DNA of 10,228 bases, from NCBI GenBank assembly GCA_003524435.1, contig DQHP01000136.1, positions 1 through 10,228 of the forward strand. The letters run 5' to 3'. Made by a program: the position numbers and the translations under genes. Source of the DNA: Microbacterium sp. Lineage in GTDB: Bacteria; Actinomycetota; Actinomycetes; Actinomycetales; Microbacteriaceae. Of the stretch, positions 5,815-10,228 are shown piece after piece. Each line of letters starts with the position of its first letter. Positions within the stretch are counted from its first letter, which is position 1. The notes beneath the pieces are model-generated. The model made no database searches and was not told the DNA's origin. It saw only the letters and a list, made by a program, of their open reading frames with translations.

Positions 5815-6816
5815 ATGACGACACCCACCATGGCCACCCCGGCACCGACAGCGACCACGTCACGGCGCGGTCTGGGAAGCATCCTGCAGGCGCCGCTATT
5901 CGGCTCCTCGGTCGCCCTCATCGTGGCGATCATCGTGTTCAGCATCTTGTCCCCGCGGTTTCTCACGCTGGGCAATTTCTCTCTGATCTTCCAGCAGTCG
6001 GTGGTGATCGGCATCCTTGCCGTCGCCCAGACGCTGATCATCCTCACCGCCGGCATCGATTTGTCGATCGGCGCGATCGCCGTGTTCGGCACGATCGTGC
6101 TGGCGCAGGCCTCCGGGGCCGTCGGTCCCGCGCTCGGTTTATTGATCACGTTGCTCGTCTGTGTCGCGCTCGGGACCCTGAACGGCGGGCTCGTGACGGT
6201 GCTGCGATTGCCCCCGTTCATCGTCACCCTCGGCGCCTTCACCGCAATTGTCGCGGCAACGCGGCTCTTCGCCGGGTCCGAGACGTACCCGGTATCTGAC
6301 CCGCTGCTCACCTTCCTCGGTACGAGCTTCAACATCGGATCGTTCCGCACCACCTACGGCGTGATCGCAATGCTCGTCGTCTATATCGTCGTCGGATACG
6401 CGCTGACCCAGACAGCCTGGGGCAAGCATGTCTACGCCGTGGGCGGCAACCCTCTCGCCGCACGGCTCTCCGGCGTCAAAACGAATCGGACGATCCTCTC
6501 GGTCTACATCGTTGCCGGCGTCATCGCGATGATCGCCGCCTGGGCAGCTCTCGGCCGCATCCCCAACGCCGACCCGAACGCCTATCAAAATGCCAACCTC
6601 GAGACGATCACCGCCGTGGTCATCGGCGGGACGAGCCTGTTCGGTGGACGCGGCGGCGTGCTCGGCACCCTGATTGGAACGCTCATCGTCGGAGTACTCC
6701 GCAACGGGCTCACCCTCGCCGGGGTGGACAGTCTGTACCAGAATATCGCCACCGGCGTCCTCGTGATCGTCGCTGTCGCCGTCGACCAGGTCATGCGTCG
6801 CAAGACGACCCGCTAG
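5815..6816 (+). CDS. frcC: Fructose ABC transporter, permease subunit FrcC
   Basis: A 333-residue integral membrane protein of the BPD_transp_2 (RbsC/AraH) family that forms the sugar channel. After a Thr/Ala/Pro-rich cytosolic N-terminus of about 25 residues, roughly 8-10 hydrophobic helices follow. The family hallmark TAGIDLSIGAI lies at residues 78-88. The cytosolic coupling loop carries GGNPLAARLSGVKTNR, and the C-terminal part has VVIGGTSLFGGRGGVLGTLIG, both typical of ribose/fructose permeases. The chain ends with basic residues (MRRKTTR), consistent with a cytosolic C-terminus. Its ATG has only a weak ribosome binding site (GAAAGA), in keeping with lower expression than frcB. It lies 83 bases behind frcB, across a hairpin, and 12 bases before frcA. 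One permease gene suggests a homodimer in the membrane. Confidence 0.92.
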   Translation: MTTPTMATPAPTATTSRRGLGSILQAPLFGSSVALIVAIIVFSILSPRFLTLGNFSLIFQQSVVIGILAVAQTLIILTAGIDLSIGAIAVFGTIVLAQASGAVGPALGLLITLLVCVALGTLNGGLVTVLRLPPFIVTLGAFTAIVAATRLFAGSETYPVSDPLLTFLGTSFNIGSFRTTYGVIAMLVVYIVVGYALTQTAWGKHVYAVGGNPLAARLSGVKTNRTILSVYIVAGVIAMIAAWAALGRIPNADPNAYQNANLETITAVVIGGTSLFGGRGGVLGTLIGTLIVGVLRNGLTLAGVDSLYQNIATGVLVIVAVAVDQVMRRKTTR

Positions 6817-6828
6817 AAAGGAAGCATC

Positions 6829-7629
6829 ATGAGCGAACAGACTCTGACGCAGCCACTCGCATTGCAAGCGCGCGGCCTCGTGAAGCGGTATGGAAATGTC
6901 ACTGCCATCAACGGTGCCGACTTTGACCTGCGCCCCAGCGAAGTGCTCGCGGTCATTGGCGACAACGGTGCGGGAAAATCCAGCCTGATCAAGGCACTGG
7001 CAGGAGCGGTCGTTCCCGACGAGGGCGAAATCAAGATGAACGGCGAGGTGATGAACTTCCGCAATACCGGTGATGCACGCGCGCGCGGCATTGAGACGGT
7101 GTACCAGGATCTTGCTGTCATCCCCGCACTCGATATCGCCTCGAACCTGTACCTCGGGCGCGAAATTCGCCGCAAGGGCATCATGGGCAGCGTGTTCCGC
7201 CGGCTCGATATGCCGAAGATGCGTGAAGAAGCAGCGAAGCACCTCAACGATCTGAAGATCGGCATCAAGTCGGTGACCCAGTCGGTCGAGACGCTCTCTG
7301 GTGGGCAGCGCCAGGGCGTCGCAGTCTCACGCGCGGCAGCGTTCGGTCGGGGCGTCATCATCATGGATGAGCCCACCGCCGCCCTCGGCGTGCGCGAGTC
7401 CGGACAGGTCATCGAGCTGATCCGGTCAATCCGTGAGCGCGGCATCCCCGTCGTGCTCATCAGCCATGACATGCCCCACGTCTTTGAGGTCGCGGACCGC
7501 ATTCACGTGCACCGTCTCGGTCGTCGTGCGGCTGTCGTTGACCCGAAAGAGCGCTCGATGTCTGAAGTGGTGGCGCTGATGACGGGTGCGGAGCGACCGA
7601 CGGACGTTGAGGCGGCCGGGGGTGCCTGA
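6829..7629 (+). CDS. frcA: Fructose ABC transporter, ATPase subunit FrcA
   Basis: A 266-residue cytosolic ATPase that powers sugar import. All ABC motifs are present: Walker A GDNGAGKS (44-51), Q-loop Gln93 in VYQDLAV, signature LSGGQRQ (156-162), Walker B VIIMDEP (176-182) with Glu181, and switch His213 in ISHDMPHVFEVADRI. It has a single nucleotide-binding domain of FrcA type, unlike the double-domain RbsA/AraG ATPases that normally pair with this permease family, so two copies would be needed per transporter. HVHRLGRRAAVVDPKE near the end is also FrcA-like. AAAGGAAG precedes the ATG. The last 8 bases overlap the start of the next gene, which implies coupled translation. Confidence 0.93.
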   Translation: MSEQTLTQPLALQARGLVKRYGNVTAINGADFDLRPSEVLAVIGDNGAGKSSLIKALAGAVVPDEGEIKMNGEVMNFRNTGDARARGIETVYQDLAVIPALDIASNLYLGREIRRKGIMGSVFRRLDMPKMREEAAKHLNDLKIGIKSVTQSVETLSGGQRQGVAVSRAAAFGRGVIIMDEPTAALGVRESGQVIELIRSIRERGIPVVLISHDMPHVFEVADRIHVHRLGRRAAVVDPKERSMSEVVALMTGAERPTDVEAAGGA

Positions 7630-8530
7630 ACGGCGCGTGCGCGGTGTGTTCGCCGGTCTGGCGACACTCGACATCATTCATCGCATCACGACCCCACCGG
7701 GAACCAATGAGAAGATCACCGCGACACAGCAGTTCGTCGCGGCCGGCGGTCCTGCAGCGAACGCGGCGGTGACATTTGCGGCCCTGGGCGGGGATGCCAC
7801 GCTGCTGACCGCGCTCGGATCCGGTCCGATCGCCGAGGCGATCACCGCCGAACTCACGAGTGTGGGCGTGCGTGTCATCGACCTCGCGCCGGAATTGGTG
7901 GATGCTGCGCCGGTGTCGTCGGTAATGGTCATTGAGTCCACGGGTGAGCGCTCGGTTGTCGGAGGGGATGCTTCGGCTGTTGTTGCGCCGGCACCTCCAT
8001 CCGACAAGCTGGATCAGCTTCTCGCCGACGCGGATGTCGTACTGCTCGATGGACATCACCCGCACCTGGCCAGAGCTGTCGCCTCTGCCACGCATGCCGC
8101 TGGCGTGCCGAGCGTTTTAGATGCAGGACGGTGGAAGCCCGTCATGCCCGACATCATCATGCGTGTGAGTGATGTCGTCGCATCCGCTGATTTCCTCGTG
8201 CCCGATGCATCGACATCCGAGCAGACTGCCGCCCAGCTCGTGGCGGAAGGCGCGCCGACAGTGGTGACCACCGCCGGGGCCGACCCCGTGCGGTGGTGGA
8301 ACGCCGGGGCCGAAGGGACTGTTGCGGTGCGGCAGACCGACGCCGTCGACACCCTCGGCGCGGGCGATGTGTTCCACGGCGCATATGCTTACGCCCTGGC
8401 GCACGAGCGGGATGTCGAGAGCAGAATCCGCTTCGCGAATGACGTCGCCGCGACGCGGTGTGCACATGTCGGACCACGAAGCTGGTTGACAGCCATCGCA
8501 CGACTCCCCCTCAATCAAGAAACCCGGTGA
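7622..8530 (+). CDS. PfkB-family sugar kinase, probable fructokinase
   Basis: A 302-residue cytosolic kinase of the ribokinase/PfkB family, expected to phosphorylate the imported sugar with ATP. The N-terminal sugar-binding region has AAGGPAANAAV (residues 41-51), and PfkB signature 2 is DTLGAGDVFHGAYA at 243-256 with catalytic Asp249. GTG 7622 is preferred: it overlaps the frcA stop by 8 bases, and the open frame further upstream codes for nothing family-like. The first recognisable core segment is GVFAGLATLDII. The 3' end overlaps frcK by 4 bases (GTGA). Whether it yields fructose-1-phosphate or fructose-6-phosphate cannot be read from the sequence; the adjacent aldolase appears to need the bisphosphate, so a second kinase step would still be required. 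A different ketose or a nucleoside substrate is possible. Confidence 0.82.
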   Translation: MPERRVRGVFAGLATLDIIHRITTPPGTNEKITATQQFVAAGGPAANAAVTFAALGGDATLLTALGSGPIAEAITAELTSVGVRVIDLAPELVDAAPVSSVMVIESTGERSVVGGDASAVVAPAPPSDKLDQLLADADVVLLDGHHPHLARAVASATHAAGVPSVLDAGRWKPVMPDIIMRVSDVVASADFLVPDASTSEQTAAQLVAEGAPTVVTTAGADPVRWWNAGAEGTVAVRQTDAVDTLGAGDVFHGAYAYALAHERDVESRIRFANDVAATRCAHVGPRSWLTAIARLPLNQETR

Positions 8531-9192
8531 CCACCGTGAACATCACCGAACAAACATTTGCCGAATTGGTGGAGCGGGCACGCTACACCGCACTTCGCGG
8601 GGAGCGCGTTGTGCTGGGCATCACGGGCGCCCCCGGCGCGGGCAAGTCCACCCTCGCCGAGCGACTCGTCGAAGAGCTGGGTCCTGAGCTGTCGGTGCTC
8701 GTGCCGATGGATGGCTTCCATCTCGCCAATACGGTGTTGCACACGCTCGGCAGACACGACCGAAAAGGCGCCGACGACACCTTCGATGGGTGGGGCTATG
8801 TGGCGCTGATGCACCGTATTCGCGCTCAGCGCGACGGTGCTGCAGAAGGCCGAGAAGACACGATCTATGCACCGCACTTTCGCCGCGACCTCGAGGAGCC
8901 GATCGGATCGGCGATCCCCGTTTCGGTGTCAACGCCTCTTGTGGTGACAGAAGGAAACTACCTGCTGTTGGATCAGCAACCGTGGCCGCAGGCTCGCGAT
9001 GTGGTCGACGAAGTGTGGTTCTTGGCGCCGACAGAGGACCAGCGTCTTGCCCAACTCATCCGACGCCATGAGCGATTCGGCCGCTCGCCAGAAGAGGCAC
9101 GCGAACGATCACTCGGCAGCGATCAGCGCAATGCGGAAGTGATCACGGCGACCGCCGGGCGGGCAGATCTGGTCGTGCGGCTCATCGAGTAG
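8527..9192 (+). CDS. frcK: FrcK-like P-loop kinase of the fructose transport operon
   Basis: A 221-residue P-loop protein of the uridine kinase/pantothenate kinase-like group to which rhizobial FrcK and E. coli YggC belong. Walker A is GAPGAGKS at residues 34-41; MDGFH (61-65) matches the substrate-side Asp motif of these kinases; KGADDTFD (80-87), YAPHFRRDLEEPI (114-126) and TEGNYLLL (141-148) are group hallmarks. A lid-like Arg-rich segment RRHERFGRSPEEA follows at about 179-191. All ATP-binding and catalytic positions that can be recognised are intact, so it is probably an active kinase. The substrate is not known: sugar, nucleoside or a regulatory target are all conceivable. The start is GTG 8527 within GTGA, which also holds the kinase stop codon; GTG 8536 is an alternative. 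It is the last gene of the operon and meets a converging gene 19 bases on. Confidence 0.85.
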   Translation: MTTVNITEQTFAELVERARYTALRGERVVLGITGAPGAGKSTLAERLVEELGPELSVLVPMDGFHLANTVLHTLGRHDRKGADDTFDGWGYVALMHRIRAQRDGAAEGREDTIYAPHFRRDLEEPIGSAIPVSVSTPLVVTEGNYLLLDQQPWPQARDVVDEVWFLAPTEDQRLAQLIRRHERFGRSPEEARERSLGSDQRNAEVITATAGRADLVVRLIE

Positions 9193-9225
9193 CCGCAGCA
9201 CTTTAGATGGCTCATCGGGTGGCCG
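9179..9225 (+). repeat. 17-bp near-identical direct repeat across the convergent gene ends
   Basis: GGCTCATCGAGTAGCCG (9179-9195) recurs as GGCTCATCGGGTGGCCG (9209-9225), differing by two A-to-G changes, with starts 30 bases apart. The first copy contains the end and stop codon of frcK; the second contains the stop codon of the converging membrane protein. The 13-base gap between copies has no clear terminator hairpin. Confidence 0.7.
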
Positions 9226-10228
9226 GTCGCGGCAACGCGCCACGCACCGATGGCCGGGGGCTTTGCGGCGTCAGCACGGCCAGAATGCGCACGAGTGTGG
9301 TCAGCCACAGCAGTCCGAGCCCGATCACAATCGCTTCGAGCACAGTCAGCGAATACAGCTTGAAGGTATCGGCCAGCACGAACGCGGCAACCAGCATGAG
9401 CGCCACCGCGACCGTCGTGATCAGCAGCGGACGCGGCGGTCCCGGCATCACCGCGGTCGTGACGACGCTTGCCGCGACGAACAGCACGAGCGTCGATACA
9501 GCGGCGATGTTATGTACGACGATGTTCTGTGCAATGGGGAAGATTCCCACTCCGGCGAGCGCGGCGCCGGTCGCTGCCCACAGCACCACGACCGTCGCGA
9601 TTCGTCCGAGCGAGCCGTCGCCGCGGATGCGGTGCAAGTCACGACCGAGATACATTCCGACAGTGACGATGAGGATGCCGGCGACCACAAGAGTGCCGTT
9701 GAAGGCCCAGCCGTGCACACCGATGCCGAGTTGGGAGAAGTTCACTTCCCACCAGCGTGGGTCAGCGGCGGTGAGCATCGCGAACAGAGTACCGATCACG
9801 AGATAGCTGAACAGCAGCGTGGCGAGGTCAGACGTGGTGAGTCCGATCCCTGCGTCAAAGGCCAGTCTGCCCGCGACCGCGCTTGCGACGCCAGTAACAA
9901 TGCCGCCGCCGAGGGCGGGGAGCTCAAGGCCTTGCAGTCCGACGCCGAGAACTTCACTCGCAAGAAGGACACCGAGTGCAGTGACGGCGGCGAAAGCGAT
10001 GGTGAGTGCGACAGCCGAAACCGACGAGATGATGACCTGCCAGCCCGGCATGGCGGCGTGCTCGCCTCGACGATGTAGCAATGTGCTGATAACAAAGGAG
10101 GCCGCGGCGATGGCGGCAGCGGTGAACGCCGCGGGCAGGCTGACCGAGCCGTCGCCGGCGATTGGCCGGGGGCTTCCCCACAGCACGAACGTTCCCACAC
10201 CGGCGCCGAGGACGAAGCAGACGACGGT
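9212..10228 (-). CDS. Multi-pass membrane protein, DUF998-like, 5' end outside the window
   Basis: In-window length is 338 residues, and the frame is still open at the right edge. A GTG at 10196-10198 is not the likely start: the codons before it read TVVCFVLGAGVGTFVLW, which continues a membrane helix. About nine hydrophobic segments can be seen, with short loops. The extracytoplasmic-looking stretch DPRWWEVNFSQLGIGVHGWAF and the later FPIAQNIVVHNIAA (His-Asn at the head of a helix) resemble DUF998/Frag1-type membrane proteins of actinobacteria, whose function is unknown. The C-terminal tail is basic and Pro/Arg-rich (PQSPRPSVRGALPRPATR), so probably cytosolic. It converges on the frc operon and shares no evident link with fructose use. 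The family name is from memory of motif patterns, while the membrane topology class is clear. Confidence 0.8.
   Translation of the reverse strand, partial: TVVCFVLGAGVGTFVLWGSPRPIAGDGSVSLPAAFTAAAIAAASFVISTLLHRRGEHAAMPGWQVIISSVSAVALTIAFAAVTALGVLLASEVLGVGLQGLELPALGGGIVTGVASAVAGRLAFDAGIGLTTSDLATLLFSYLVIGTLFAMLTAADPRWWEVNFSQLGIGVHGWAFNGTLVVAGILIVTVGMYLGRDLHRIRGDGSLGRIATVVVLWAATGAALAGVGIFPIAQNIVVHNIAAVSTLVLFVAASVVTTAVMPGPPRPLLITTVAVALMLVAAFVLADTFKLYSLTVLEAIVIGLGLLWLTTLVRILAVLTPQSPRPSVRGALPRPATR

Noticed and set aside
6139..7242. 367-codon open frame on the minus strand across frcC and frcA
   Set aside because: It lies antisense to two clearly recognised transporter genes and has no recognisable motif or start signal.
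9263..10078. 271-codon open frame on the plus strand opposite the membrane protein
   Set aside because: Charged low-information translation antisense to a gene with clear membrane helices.

Overview
The window is GC-rich DNA from a high-GC Gram-positive bacterium, most likely an actinobacterium of the Microbacteriaceae type. This is inferred from codon use, frequent GTG starts, a lipoprotein-type solute-binding protein and the recognisable protein families; no marker gene proves the taxon.

Layout from left to right. (1) Positions 1-71 hold the first 23 codons of a minus-strand gene that runs off the left edge and looks like an AAA-type ATPase or LuxR-family regulator. (2) 146-463, minus strand, is a small hypothetical protein with a Pro/Gln/Ala-rich tail. 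(3) 464-830 has no intact gene. It holds the decayed 3' end of an alpha/beta-hydrolase gene, a cluster of five related short repeats in direct and inverted orientation, and a perfect 17-bp hairpin. (4) 831-2363, minus strand, is a sodium/proline symporter (putP). (5) 2503-4540, minus strand, is a two-gene unit: a LacI-family regulator followed 10 bp later by a class II fructose-bisphosphate aldolase. (6) 4541-4696 is a divergent control region with two overlapping LacI-type operators placed on a good sigma-70-like promoter. (7) 4697-9192, plus strand, is a five-gene operon closely resembling the rhizobial frcBCA-frcK fructose uptake system: lipoprotein binding protein, permease, ATPase, PfkB-family sugar kinase and FrcK-type P-loop kinase. 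(8) 9212-10228, minus strand, is a multi-pass membrane protein cut by the right edge and converging on the operon.

The central biology is a compact, probably LacI-controlled route for a ketohexose, most likely fructose. The sugar is imported by FrcBCA, phosphorylated by the PfkB kinase and, after a second phosphorylation elsewhere in the cell or possibly here, cleaved by the divergently encoded aldolase. The role of FrcK is unknown. The other genes are ordinary. The least explained parts are the 464-830 interval with its gene fossil and repeats, the FrcK kinase, and the architecture of the overlapping operators.
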